DNA of 64,000 nt. Origin: Streptacidiphilus pinicola. GTDB lineage: Bacteria; Actinomycetota; Actinomycetes; Streptomycetales; Streptomycetaceae. Where the stretch lies: NCBI RefSeq assembly GCF_003258295.1, contig NZ_QKYN01000059.1, forward strand, positions 1-64,000. Direction: 5' to 3'. Position 1 is the stretch's first letter. The number at the start of each line of letters is the position of its first letter. Both the position numbers and the translations under genes were made by a program. This document shows positions 1-7,860 of the stretch, one piece after another. Under the pieces are notes generated by a model. The model was not told the DNA's origin and made no database searches. It saw nothing but the letters and a program-made list of their open reading frames with translations.

Positions 1-2098
1 GCGCGCGGCGGCGCTGGCGGCCCGTCTCGAGGAGCGCGCTCGGGAGCAGGACGACGGCGGTGGTGCCGCCGTACGCGGAGGGCCGCAGCGAGACGCGGAC
101 GCCGTGGCGTCGGGCCAGACGGCTGACCACGAAGAGGCCGAGCCGGTCGCTGTCGAAGAGATCCGCCTGCTGCGCGTCGGCGATGCGGCGGTTGGCCTCG
201 GCGATGGCCTCCTTGCCCATGCCGAGCCCGCGGTCCTCGATCTCCACCGCGTAGCCCGCGCCGACCTGCTCGCCCGCGACCAGCACCTTGGTGTGCGGGG
301 GCGAGAACGCCGTGGCGTTCTCGACCAGCTCGGCGAGCAGGTGGGTGAGGTCGGCGACGGCCGCGCCGACGACGGAGACGCCGGGCAGCCGGCGCACGTC
401 GACGCGGGAGTAGTCCTCGACCTCGGCGACCGCCGAACGCACCACGTCCAGCAGCGGCACCGGCTTGCGCCAGGCGCGGCCGGGCGCGGCACCGGAGAGG
501 ATGATCAGGCCCTCGGCGTGGCGACGCATCCGCGTCGTGAGGTGGTCGAGCCGGAAGAGGTCGTCCAGCTCGGCCGGGTCCTCGGTGCGGCGCTCCATCG
601 CGTCCAGCAGGGTGAGCTGACGGTGCACCAGCACCTGGCTGCGGCGGGCGAGGTTGACGAAGACGCCGGAAACGCCGGACAGCACCTCGGCGCGTTCCAC
701 GGCCGCGGTGAGCGCGGCACGCTGCACCGTGTTGAGGGCCTCGCCCACCTGGCCGAGCTCGTCGTCGCCCGCCTCCACGACGGGCGCCTCGGCCTCGATG
801 TCGATCTCCTCCCCGGCGCGCAGCCGCCGCATCGCGGCGGGCAGCCGGCGACCGGCCAGCTCCAGCGCGGAGTTGCGCAGGTCGACCAGCTCGACGACGA
901 GCCCGCGGCCGATCCGCACGGAGATCAGCAGGGAGAGGACGACCGCGGCCAGACCGAAGAGGACGGCGGCGCCGTTCTTGGTCAGCACGCCGAGGCTGTA
1001 GGGGTCGGCGTTGGCGCCCGCGGCGGTGCCGGCCGCGGTCAGCACGGTGTCGAGCTGCTGCTGCACCGCGCCCGCGGTCGAGGTCCAGTCGGGTCCGGCC
1101 GCCATGACGGCGCGGGCGCCCCCGTCGGAGGCGCGCACCGCGCTCTCCAGCCGTCCGAGCGCGACGACCTGCTGACCGCCCGTCACCTGCTGGTAGGCGG
1201 TGAGGTCGCCGGGACGCAGGTCGGGCGCGGCGGACGCCTGGAAGGCCTGGCGGGCGTAGAGCGCGCCGGTGAACTCCTGGAACTGGTCCGGCGTCATCCG
1301 GCCGCCGGCCTGCCCGGCCTGCACCGCCGCGTCCTCGCGGGCGAGCATCTCGCGGGCCTGGGAGAGCTCCAGCAGCACCCGCGCGTCGGAGGCGACGGCG
1401 CTGTTCTGCACGCCGGCCAGCGCGCCGACGACGCCGAAGCCGCTGTCGACCGCTCCGGCGTAGGCCGTCGCGGCGTCGGCCCAGCCGAGCTGCCGTCCTT
1501 CGACGCGGGTGCGCAGCCCGCGCAACGAGCCGGTGGCCGTGTCGAGGGCGCTGATCCGGCCCGGCAGCGCGGCGGCGAGGCCGACCGCGTCGGGTTCGCC
1601 GCGCAGGACGTTCTGACCCATGGTGGCGACGGCCGCGTCGGTGGCCTTGGTCCGGGTGTCGTAGGCGTCCAGCCGGGCCGCGCTGGGCGCGGCCAGGTAG
1701 GAGAGGGCGGCGGTGCGTTCGGCCTGGAGGGCGGAGAGGGTCGCGTCGATCGGCTGCAGCAGGGTCTGGTCGACGTGCTTGAGCCGCACCAGCGAGTCGA
1801 TCTGCTGGGCCGTGGTGACGGTGGCGAAGCCCCACAGCGCGAGCAGCGAGATGACCGGCACCATCAGCAGCGAGACGATGCGCGCGCGGACGGTGCGGGG
1901 ACGCAGCCGCGTGCGCAGCGCGAGCGGGCGAATGGGGTAGGCGGTGGGCCGCCCCTCGTCGGCGGGGGGTCCGGCGTGCGCGGGACGCGGCCGCGGGGTG
2001 AGCCCGGCGGTGGTCCCGGTGGCGGCGGTGGTCTCGGCGCGGGTCGGCGCGCCGGAACCGGACGAGGTGGTCGCGGTGGTCGACGTGGGGGCCGTCAC
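1..2098 (-). CDS. NIT-domain sensor histidine kinase, conservon CvnA-like (partial, runs off left edge)
   Basis: This is a membrane sensor kinase, and its C-terminus lies beyond position 1. The GTG start at 2098 overlaps the TGA of the upstream MHYT gene (GTGA). A Pro/Thr-rich cytoplasmic N-terminus is followed by a membrane helix at about residues 74-94. Next come a roughly 280-residue extracellular nitrate/nitrite-sensing (NIT) type domain and a second helix at about 375-397, then a HAMP-like linker. The DHp-like region contains LDHLTTRMRRH, and the ATPase domain has an N-box (LLAELVENATAFSPP, about residue 584) and a G-box (DRGLGMG). Streptomyces CvnA proteins have this architecture and are followed by roadblock, DUF742 and GTPase genes. 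Those genes would lie left of the window, which is inference. Confidence 0.88.
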   Translation of the reverse strand, partial: MTAPTSTTATTSSGSGAPTRAETTAATGTTAGLTPRPRPAHAGPPADEGRPTAYPIRPLALRTRLRPRTVRARIVSLLMVPVISLLALWGFATVTTAQQIDSLVRLKHVDQTLLQPIDATLSALQAERTAALSYLAAPSAARLDAYDTRTKATDAAVATMGQNVLRGEPDAVGLAAALPGRISALDTATGSLRGLRTRVEGRQLGWADAATAYAGAVDSGFGVVGALAGVQNSAVASDARVLLELSQAREMLAREDAAVQAGQAGGRMTPDQFQEFTGALYARQAFQASAAPDLRPGDLTAYQQVTGGQQVVALGRLESAVRASDGGARAVMAAGPDWTSTAGAVQQQLDTVLTAAGTAAGANADPYSLGVLTKNGAAVLFGLAAVVLSLLISVRIGRGLVVELVDLRNSALELAGRRLPAAMRRLRAGEEIDIEAEAPVVEAGDDELGQVGEALNTVQRAALTAAVERAEVLSGVSGVFVNLARRSQVLVHRQLTLLDAMERRTEDPAELDDLFRLDHLTTRMRRHAEGLIILSGAAPGRAWRKPVPLLDVVRSAVAEVEDYSRVDVRRLPGVSVVGAAVADLTHLLAELVENATAFSPPHTKVLVAGEQVGAGYAVEIEDRGLGMGKEAIAEANRRIADAQQADLFDSDRLGLFVVSRLARRHGVRVSLRPSAYGGTTAVVLLPSALLETGRQRRRA

Positions 2099-2883
2099 TG
2101 CGGCACCGCCGGCAGGTGACGCAGCCCCTCGGCGCTGGCGTTCGCGGCCCGCTGCTGCGCGGTGGGCGAGAGTGCGACGAACGCCGAGGTGAGGAAGAGG
2201 TAGGAACCCAGCCCGACCGCGAGCGGGAAGATGAACTGCATCAGCGTCGCGCCGTGCAGTGGCGTGTCGGCGGGCTGGACCTGCACGGACACCGCGTCCA
2301 TGCCGGTGTAGTGCATGGAGCTGACGGCCAGGCCCATCACGAGCGAGGCCCCGGCAGCCGCGATCGGACCGGAGATGTTCAACCCGGCCCAGAGCGCGGC
2401 GGTCGAGGCCGCGATCGCGATGACGACGGAGAGCGCCACCGCGGCCGGCGAGTAGCCGATCCGGCCGTGCAGGTTGAGCGCGAGCATGCCGATGTAGTGC
2501 ATGGCCGCGACGCCGAGGCCGGTCGTGGTGCCGCCCAGCAGCAGCGAGCGGTACCGGTGCTTGCCGTAGCCGACCGCGAACGCGCCGAGCCCGACGCAGA
2601 CCATCGCGCCCAGCAGGCTCAGCACCGTCAGCGGCACGTTGTAGCGGATCTCGGTCCCCGTGACGGTGAAGCCGAGCATCGCCACGAAGTGCATGGTCCA
2701 GATGCCGGAACCGATCGCCGAGGCGCCGGTGATCAGCCAGTTGCGTTTGGCGCGCCCGGTCGAGCCGACCGCACGCACCATGCAGCGCAGCCCTAAGCCC
2801 GACCCGAGGACGGCCATCAGATACGACAGGATCGGCGTCAGCCAGCCGTATCCCAGCTCGGTCATGCTCCCCATGGCGCCCAT
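2095..2883 (-). CDS. MHYT-domain seven-helix membrane sensor
   Basis: This 262-residue integral membrane protein carries three MHYT signatures: MHFVAM at 64-69, MHYIGM at 128-133 and MHYTGM at 190-195. They sit at the ends of hydrophobic helices. The MHYT family is proposed to bind copper and sense O2, CO or NO at the outer membrane face. Here it stands alone, without a GGDEF or EAL output domain. GGAGGGG lies 7 nt before the ATG at 2883, which favours the first of three possible starts (2883, 2874, 2865). The stop codon overlaps the GTG of the NIT-domain kinase, so the two are almost certainly translationally coupled. The MHYT protein may supply gas sensing to that kinase (inference). Confidence 0.9.
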   Translation of the reverse strand: MGAMGSMTELGYGWLTPILSYLMAVLGSGLGLRCMVRAVGSTGRAKRNWLITGASAIGSGIWTMHFVAMLGFTVTGTEIRYNVPLTVLSLLGAMVCVGLGAFAVGYGKHRYRSLLLGGTTTGLGVAAMHYIGMLALNLHGRIGYSPAAVALSVVIAIAASTAALWAGLNISGPIAAAGASLVMGLAVSSMHYTGMDAVSVQVQPADTPLHGATLMQFIFPLAVGLGSYLFLTSAFVALSPTAQQRAANASAEGLRHLPAVPQ

Positions 2884-3003
2884 GCGGCGTCCCCTCCGTA
2901 ACGCGTGTGGCAGAACGGACTGGGACGCTACTGAGCGGATTCACCCGATTACGCGGACTCTCGCAAAAGCGCCGCATCGGTGAACGAGGTGTGCTGAACT
3001 AAT

Positions 3004-3017
3004 GAGGCATATGCCTC
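3004..3017. promoter_or_regulatory. 14-bp perfect palindrome GAGGCATATGCCTC
   Basis: The palindrome lies in the 145-bp gap upstream of the MHYT-kinase operon and just past the stop of the DUF1345 gene. The arms are fully self-complementary with no loop, so an operator is more likely than a terminator. It sits about 120 bp from the MHYT start codon. No regulator can be assigned. Confidence 0.35.
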
Positions 3018-3028
3018 GGGGTGCGGAC

Positions 3029-3748
3029 CTACTGGAGCACGCCGACGGCGCGGGCGATGACGAGCGCGAGCGTCAGCAGCGAGATCGTCGACTGGGAGAG
3101 CATCAGCATCTTCGCCCAGCGCGAGAGCGGCATGGTGTCCGTCGGGCTGAACGAGGTGGCGTTGGTGAAGGCCACGTAGAGGTAGTCGATGTAGTACGGC
3201 TCCCAGTCCGGCCGGGCGATCCCCTCCTGCTGCATCTGCGGGAAGAGGAAGTCCGGGTGCTTGTGCACGCCGTCCGCGCGGGCGATCGGGCCGCCCCGGT
3301 CCCACTCCCAGTACCAGAGGCTGAAGGCGATGATGTTGGTCAGCCAGATCCCGCCGCCGGTCAGCAGCAGCTGGACGGGCGTGATGCCCTGGGATCCGTG
3401 CAACAGGTCGCGCACCAGCAGCACCGCGGACCAGCCGTTGGCGAGGCTGACGGCGGCGGCCAGCAGCAGGCCGAGCACGCGGACCCGGTTGCCCGACTTG
3501 GCGATGTGCCGGTGCGGGTTGGCAACCACCAGCGCGGCCATCAGCAGCAGTTCGAGCGCGGGCATCAGCCAGCGCGGGTGGATGCTGAGGCGCTCGGGCA
3601 GGAACCACTGGATGACGACGGCGACGAGCAGCGCGGCCGTCACCGACCAGCGCTGCTCGCCCTCCGTCCGCCGGAGCCACGCGGGGAGCAGCGACTCCTC
3701 GTCTTCCTCGGTCTGACTGTCGTTGTTGACGTTCTCCTGGTCGTTCAC
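3029..3748 (-). CDS. DUF1345 family integral membrane protein
   Basis: This is a 239-residue membrane protein of unknown function with several hydrophobic segments. It shows the DUF1345 features: a conserved central acidic/aromatic stretch (YYIDYLYVAFTNATSFSPTDT) and a terminal helix ending near AVGVLQ. The reading frame is open from an ATG at 3775. The GTG at 3748 is preferred because a CACAAT hexamer lies 7 nt before it, a geometry that fits a leaderless mRNA, and there is no Shine-Dalgarno sequence. The N-terminal 30 residues are acidic and Asn/Asp-rich. It is followed by the MHYT operon on the same strand. Confidence 0.78.
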   Translation of the reverse strand: MNDQENVNNDSQTEEDEESLLPAWLRRTEGEQRWSVTAALLVAVVIQWFLPERLSIHPRWLMPALELLLMAALVVANPHRHIAKSGNRVRVLGLLLAAAVSLANGWSAVLLVRDLLHGSQGITPVQLLLTGGGIWLTNIIAFSLWYWEWDRGGPIARADGVHKHPDFLFPQMQQEGIARPDWEPYYIDYLYVAFTNATSFSPTDTMPLSRWAKMLMLSQSTISLLTLALVIARAVGVLQ

Positions 3749-3783
3749 GGCGCACATTGTGCACGGTGCGCGCATGAATCCGG

Positions 3784-4080
3784 TCAGGGGGCGTCCACGC
3801 GGAACGGGTCGTGTTCGGAGAGCAGCTTGTCCAGGCGGGCCTGGTCGACGCGGTTGGCGTACCGGTCCTCCTCCTGGCGGTCGCGGACGACCTTGGCCAG
3901 CGTGAAGGCGGAGGTGACCAGGTACAGCATGCCGAGCCCGAGGAAGGCCCGGATCCAGCCGTCGGCATGGAGGTAGGCGATGCCCACGACCATGGCGCTG
4001 ACGGCGACGGCGAACGAGATGACCGCCTGGGCGAAGTACGCCCCGGTGGTCCGCTGTCTGACGGGTGGAGTGTTGGCCAT
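3784..4080 (-). CDS. YiaA/YiaB-type two-helix membrane protein
   Basis: This 98-residue protein has two hydrophobic helices: YFAQAVISFAVAVSAMVVGIAYL, and LGLGMLYLVTSAFTLAKVV after a short Asp/Trp turn. This is the pattern of the yiaA/B domain. The C-terminus is charged and cytoplasmic (RDRQEEDRYANRVDQ). The frame is open from 4140, but the internal ATG at 4080 places the family's usual short N-terminus before the first helix. The gene lies 35 bp upstream of the DUF1345 gene and is divergent from the MerR gene. Function in the family is unknown. Confidence 0.75.
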   Translation of the reverse strand: MANTPPVRQRTTGAYFAQAVISFAVAVSAMVVGIAYLHADGWIRAFLGLGMLYLVTSAFTLAKVVRDRQEEDRYANRVDQARLDKLLSEHDPFRVDAP

Positions 4081-4114
4081 GTCGGCAGGATGCGCGCGGC
4101 CGCCCGGCCCCGCA

Positions 4115-4130
4115 TGAGTACGGGTACTCA
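4115..4130. promoter_or_regulatory. Inverted repeat TGAGTAC-GG-GTACTCA
   Basis: Two perfect 7-bp arms are separated by 2 bp between the divergent yiaA/B-like and merR-family genes. It is a second dyad in the same promoter region, about 20 bp upstream of the one at 4150-4166. It is a candidate operator for either direction. Confidence 0.45.
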
Positions 4131-4149
4131 GATCGGCCACCCGGATCCG

Positions 4150-4172
4150 GCGATCGCTTCGATCGCTAGGCT
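4150..4172 (+). promoter_or_regulatory. MerR-type operator within a leaderless promoter
   Basis: The dyad GCGATCG-CTT-CGATCGC (4150-4166) is followed immediately by TAGGCT (4167-4172), a good actinobacterial -10 hexamer. The GTG start is exactly 6 nt further on. The dyad therefore fills the -35/-10 spacer, where MerR proteins bind and twist their own promoters. No Shine-Dalgarno sequence is present, so the transcript is probably leaderless. Confidence 0.55.
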
Positions 4173-4178
4173 CGACGT

Positions 4179-4931
4179 GTGAACGACAGCAGCACCCCGG
4201 CCGGGGCCCGCGAGTACCGCACCGAGGAGCTGGCCCGCGCGGCCGGCATCCCGGTGCGCACCCTGCGCTTCTACCGGGAGCGGCGGCTGCTCCCGCCGCC
4301 GCGCCGGGAGGGCCGGATCGCCTGGTACAGCGAGGAGCACCTCGCGCGCCTGCGCGTCATCGCCGACCTGCTGGAACGAGGTCACACCCTGGGCGGCATC
4401 GCCGAGCTCCTCGCCGCGTGGGAGTCCGGCCAGGACGTCGCCGAGCTGCTCGGCCTGGAGGCCGCGATCGGCGCGCCCTGGTCCCAGGAGACGGAGGTCG
4501 AGGTCAGCGTCGAGGAGCTGGCGTCGACGTTCCCCGGCGAGGTGGACGCCGACTCACTGGCGGCCTCCCTGGAGCTCGGCTACCTGCGGCACGAGGGCGA
4601 CAAGCTCGTCCACGTCAGCCGCCGCCTGCTGGACGCCTCCGGCGCGCTGGTCGCGGAGGGCGTACCGCTCGCGGCGGTCCTCGCCACCGCGCGCGGCGTC
4701 CGCGCCAGCGCGGACGCGCTGGCGGACCAGTTCGTCGAACTGATCGTGGATCAGCTCCTCCCGGACCTCGACGAGCCGCTCCCCCCGGGCGAACCCACCC
4801 GCCTGGCCGAGGCCCTGGACCGCCTCCGCGACGTGGCGCGCACGGTCGTCGACGTCGAGTTCGCCCTCGCCATGGACCGCCGCGTCCAACGCGAGGTCAA
4901 ACGCATCGGCACCGCCCGCCACTCGCGCTGA
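4179..4931 (+). CDS. MerR-family transcriptional regulator
   Basis: This is a 250-residue DNA-binding regulator. Residues about 12-85 form a MerR winged helix-turn-helix (YRTEELARAAGIPVRTLRFY, then RRLLPPPRREGRIAWYSEEHLARLRVI). A long helical effector region follows with no clustered cysteines, so a metal ligand is unlikely and an organic ligand or another signal is more probable. The GTG at 4179 has no Shine-Dalgarno sequence and lies 6 nt after a TAGGCT -10 box, which suggests a leaderless mRNA. A dyad upstream suggests autoregulation. It is divergent from the yiaA/B-like gene and convergent with hoxX; neither is a proven target. Confidence 0.9.
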   Translation: MNDSSTPAGAREYRTEELARAAGIPVRTLRFYRERRLLPPPRREGRIAWYSEEHLARLRVIADLLERGHTLGGIAELLAAWESGQDVAELLGLEAAIGAPWSQETEVEVSVEELASTFPGEVDADSLAASLELGYLRHEGDKLVHVSRRLLDASGALVAEGVPLAAVLATARGVRASADALADQFVELIVDQLLPDLDEPLPPGEPTRLAEALDRLRDVARTVVDVEFALAMDRRVQREVKRIGTARHSR

Positions 4932-4950
4932 CCGCGCGGGAGGCCGGCCG

Positions 4951-6675
4951 TCAGGCCGGGATGCGGTGGAGGCGTTCCGGGGTGGCGTCCGGGCGGGACT
5001 TGTGGAGGAAGGCACGGCGGAGGGCGTGGTACGGGGAGCCAGGGCCGTAGAAGTTGCGGTGCATCAGGGCGAGTTCCTCCGCGCGGTACCAGGCGAGCGG
5101 TCGGCGGACCTCGGCGCGGCGGAGGGCGACGCGCTTCGCGGCGAGGCGGCGCGGCAGGTGTGGGTCCTCGGCCACCTCCTGGGCGAGTTCGGCCACGTGG
5201 TCGGGCACGTGCTCCGGCGGGCAGGCCAGGACGCGATCGACCAGGCCGAGGTCGAGCGCGCGCTGCGTGCCGATCGGCAGCGCGTCCGCGGTGAGCCGCC
5301 GCGCCGCCTCCCGGCCGACGCGGCGCGGGAGTGTGTAGGTCCAGAACTCCGAACCGTGCAGGCCCATCAGCCGGTAGTGCGGGTTCAGCACCGCGCCGCC
5401 GCGCACCCACACCTCGTCGGCGGCGAGCGCCAGCATCAGCCCGCCCGCGGCCGCGTTGCCGCCGAGCGCGGCGACGGTGAGCTTGTCACGGGTGGTCAGG
5501 ATCGCCTCGACGAGGTCGTCCATGGCGTTGATGTTGGCCCAGGACTCACGCGCGGGGTCGGCCGCGGCCTCGATCGCGCCGAGGTGGATCCCGTGGGAGA
5601 ACACGTCGCGGTGCGCGCCGAGCACCAGCAGCCGGGTCGGGCGGGCGGCCGCGTGGCGGTACGCGGCCAGGAGCCGGCGGCAGTCCGTGGTGCTCATCGC
5701 ACCGCCCGGGAAGGAGAACCGCAGCATCCCGACGCTGCCCTGCTCGTGGTAGCGGATCGTGGCCCAGGTCTGCCGCTTGTGGTGCGACCGCAGTGGCGCG
5801 GCGATCTCCGGCACCCCGTGCAGCAGGCCCGTCGGCGCGAGCACCGTCGCCGCCGGGGCCTTGGCCGTCGGCGGCCCGTCCGGCGCGCGGCGCGGGCGGG
5901 CCGCGCCGAGCCACACCGCGCCGTCGACCGTGGCGCGGCAGACGGCGCCGTCCCGCGTCGCGAGCAGAGTGCCCGGCACGCCGCGCAGTTCGTCCTCGGG
6001 CTGGCCGCCGTAGAGGTAGTACTCGCGGCCGTCGAGCGTGTCCAGCACGCCGGGACTGGAGTCGGCGGCGCGGAGCTTGCGGGCGACGGTGTCGGTCCCC
6101 TCCGCGGTCCAGTCGATCGCGCGCCGCTCCTGGCGGAAGTACGGCCGGGCCACCGTGGCCGCCGGGGCGGACCCCGGCACGAACCGGTGCGAGGCGAAAC
6201 GTTCCACCGCACGCCGGACCGCCGCTGACGCGGCGTCGGCCAGCTCGTTGCGGTACAGGTCGCTCTTGGCTATGCCGCCGGCCTCGGCGTGCTCGGGGAT
6301 GTCGAACGCCTCGGAGGCCCAGACCGGCCCCGCGTCCAGCTCGGCGACGGCCTGCAGCACCGTCACGCCCCAGCGGCGCCGACCCTCCGCCAGCGCCCAG
6401 TCCAGCGCGGACGGCCCGCGGTCCCCGGGCGGCCCGGGGTGCACGATCAGGCACGTGTACTGCGACCAGACGTCCTGCGGGACGCGGCTGGTGAGCATGG
6501 GCGCGACGATCAGCTCGGGTCTGTGTCTGTGGATCGCCTGCCGCAGTTCTTCGTCCCCTCTCGGACCGCCGCCGAGGTCGAGCGAGACGGCGATCCGGTG
6601 GCCCTGGTAGGCGAGTTCGACCGTGAGGCGCTGGGTCAGGCTGTTGAAGGCGCTGGCGTGCAGGAGGATGCGCAT
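4951..6675 (-). CDS. hoxX: HoxX-type hydrogenase maturation protein (formyltransferase-crotonase fusion)
   Basis: This 574-residue two-domain protein resembles HoxX. Residues about 1-270 are formyl-THF hydrolase/transferase-like, with HPGPPGDRGPSALDW at 79-93. Residues about 300-560 are an enoyl-CoA hydratase (crotonase) fold containing AALGGNAAAGGLMLALAADEV. In aerobic bacteria HoxX makes the active-site CO ligand of [NiFe]-hydrogenase from N10-formyl-THF through formyl-CoA. GGAGGG precedes the ATG at a good distance. No hyp or hydrogenase structural gene is present in this window, so any hydrogenase must be encoded elsewhere. Length and domain order match the family. Confidence 0.88.
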   Translation of the reverse strand: MRILLHASAFNSLTQRLTVELAYQGHRIAVSLDLGGGPRGDEELRQAIHRHRPELIVAPMLTSRVPQDVWSQYTCLIVHPGPPGDRGPSALDWALAEGRRRWGVTVLQAVAELDAGPVWASEAFDIPEHAEAGGIAKSDLYRNELADAASAAVRRAVERFASHRFVPGSAPAATVARPYFRQERRAIDWTAEGTDTVARKLRAADSSPGVLDTLDGREYYLYGGQPEDELRGVPGTLLATRDGAVCRATVDGAVWLGAARPRRAPDGPPTAKAPAATVLAPTGLLHGVPEIAAPLRSHHKRQTWATIRYHEQGSVGMLRFSFPGGAMSTTDCRRLLAAYRHAAARPTRLLVLGAHRDVFSHGIHLGAIEAAADPARESWANINAMDDLVEAILTTRDKLTVAALGGNAAAGGLMLALAADEVWVRGGAVLNPHYRLMGLHGSEFWTYTLPRRVGREAARRLTADALPIGTQRALDLGLVDRVLACPPEHVPDHVAELAQEVAEDPHLPRRLAAKRVALRRAEVRRPLAWYRAEELALMHRNFYGPGSPYHALRRAFLHKSRPDATPERLHRIPA

Positions 6676-6819
6676 GGTTCCCTCCGAGTCGGACGGGGCG
6701 ACGCGGCACGGACCCGCGTCCCGGATATGCCGCCGTCCCTACCCGTGCCCCGGGATCGACACGCCCCCTCCGCGCACGCGCCTGGCCGCGCGCGACCACG
6801 GCCCCGCGCTCCCACGCGC

Positions 6820-6851
6820 CCCCTGGCGCCGCCTTGACGTCACGCCAGGGG
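6820..6851 (-). terminator. Stem-loop after the SCO6745-like gene
   Basis: Arms CCCCTGGCG and CGCCAGGGG (9 bp) enclose a 14-nt loop, about 23 bp past the stop codon of the minus-strand gene ending at 6874. There is no T-run, as is usual in high-GC actinobacteria. Confidence 0.5.
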
Positions 6852-6873
6852 TGGGGAGAACAGGCCCGAGCGG

Positions 6874-7743
6874 TCAGGCCGTCGGGTACGGCTCCGGCTG
6901 GTAGCCACGGAGGAAACGCTCCGCGATCGCCGTGCTCCAGGGGAGGACCAGGTCGTAGAGACGGCGGGTGCGGGGCTCGCCCAGGGCGCGCCAGGGGGCG
7001 AGGGCGAGGCGGTCCGTCAGGTCCTCGATCTCCTCGCGGAGTTCGCGCCCGCGCAGGGTGAGGCCGCCGTCCTCGGTGAGCAGGTGGCGGTCGTGGAGGC
7101 GCTGCTCCGCGGCCTCCCACTCGGCGTCGGACCAGCCGCGCCGCGGCTGGATGGAGGAGCGGCGCTCGTGGCCGGTGGCGACCGCGTTGACCAGGACCTC
7201 GACCGCGTCCAGGCCGGAGGCCAGCAGCGCGGTGTTGTGGCCGTCGCCGCGCCACTCGCGCAGCGTGGTGACCGCCTGCCAGAGCTTGAGGTGGGGCGCC
7301 TCGGGGAGCGGCAGCGTGGCGTTGGCCGCGCCGAGGGGACGGCCGGCGGAGGTGCAGGCCGCCGCGGCCTCGGCGGCGAGCTCCGCCGCCTCGGCCATCT
7401 CGGCCGAGTCGAGGGCCTCCGCGCCGAGGGTGTCGCGCAGGGCCGCGTCCGCGGCGTCCAGGCGGACCGCGAGCAGCTTCTCGGGGACGCCCGCCGCGCG
7501 GACCTTCGCGGTGTTCGCCGCGACCATGCCGGGCTCGAAGTGGAAGAAGACAGCCTCCACCAGACCCTCGGAGGCCTCGCCCAGGGGCGCCGCGCGGCCG
7601 GCGAAGTACGCGCTCCAGGGGTCGAGCCCGAGGGAGCCGAAGACACCCACCGCGGCCGGGCTGAACACGAGCACCGCGTAGTAGGGGTCGAGGCCGTCGC
7701 GCATCGCGCGCGCGGCCCGCAGGTCGAACGGTCGAGTCGTCAT
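6874..7743 (-). CDS. SCO6745-family / SalK-like protein
   Basis: This 289-residue Ala-rich, mostly helical protein is of a type widely annotated in streptomycetes as the SCO6745 family. Family hallmarks are the N-terminal RDGLDPYYAVLVFSP and the core GDGHNTALLASGLDAVEV. A C-terminal winged-helix-like part (WEAAEQRLHDRHLLTEDGGLTLRGRELREEIE) gives a helix-turn-helix flavour. The biochemical function is not established. The gene is divergent from an MFS exporter and shares its 117-bp promoter region, so the two may be co-controlled. No signal peptide or membrane helix is evident. Confidence 0.8.
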   Translation of the reverse strand: MTTRPFDLRAARAMRDGLDPYYAVLVFSPAAVGVFGSLGLDPWSAYFAGRAAPLGEASEGLVEAVFFHFEPGMVAANTAKVRAAGVPEKLLAVRLDAADAALRDTLGAEALDSAEMAEAAELAAEAAAACTSAGRPLGAANATLPLPEAPHLKLWQAVTTLREWRGDGHNTALLASGLDAVEVLVNAVATGHERRSSIQPRRGWSDAEWEAAEQRLHDRHLLTEDGGLTLRGRELREEIEDLTDRLALAPWRALGEPRTRRLYDLVLPWSTAIAERFLRGYQPEPYPTA

Positions 7744-7776
7744 CGCATCAGGGTAGGGGACGGAGACCCCAAGAGG

Positions 7777-7821
7777 TTGACTTACTAAACCTTTCTTGTC
7801 TAAAGTTTCAACACGAAACTT
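7777..7821 (+). promoter_or_regulatory. Promoter with overlapping dyad upstream of the MFS gene
   Basis: TTGACT (7777-7782) and TAAAGT (7801-7806) are spaced 18 bp and form a sigma-70-like promoter in an unusually AT-rich patch. The perfect inverted repeat AAGTTTC-AACAC-GAAACTT (7803-7821) overlaps the -10 box and the likely transcription start. That is a typical position for repression by a TetR- or MarR-type protein. No such regulator is adjacent. Confidence 0.6.
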
Positions 7822-7860
7822 CAGGTACTGAAATATCTAGCCCCAGAAGGACCCAGCTCG

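Noticed and set aside
104-2119. 671-codon plus-strand frame opposite the NIT-domain kinase
   Set aside because: It mirrors the kinase codon pattern, reads as low-complexity Gly/Arg/Ala, and the kinase domains are clear on the minus strand.
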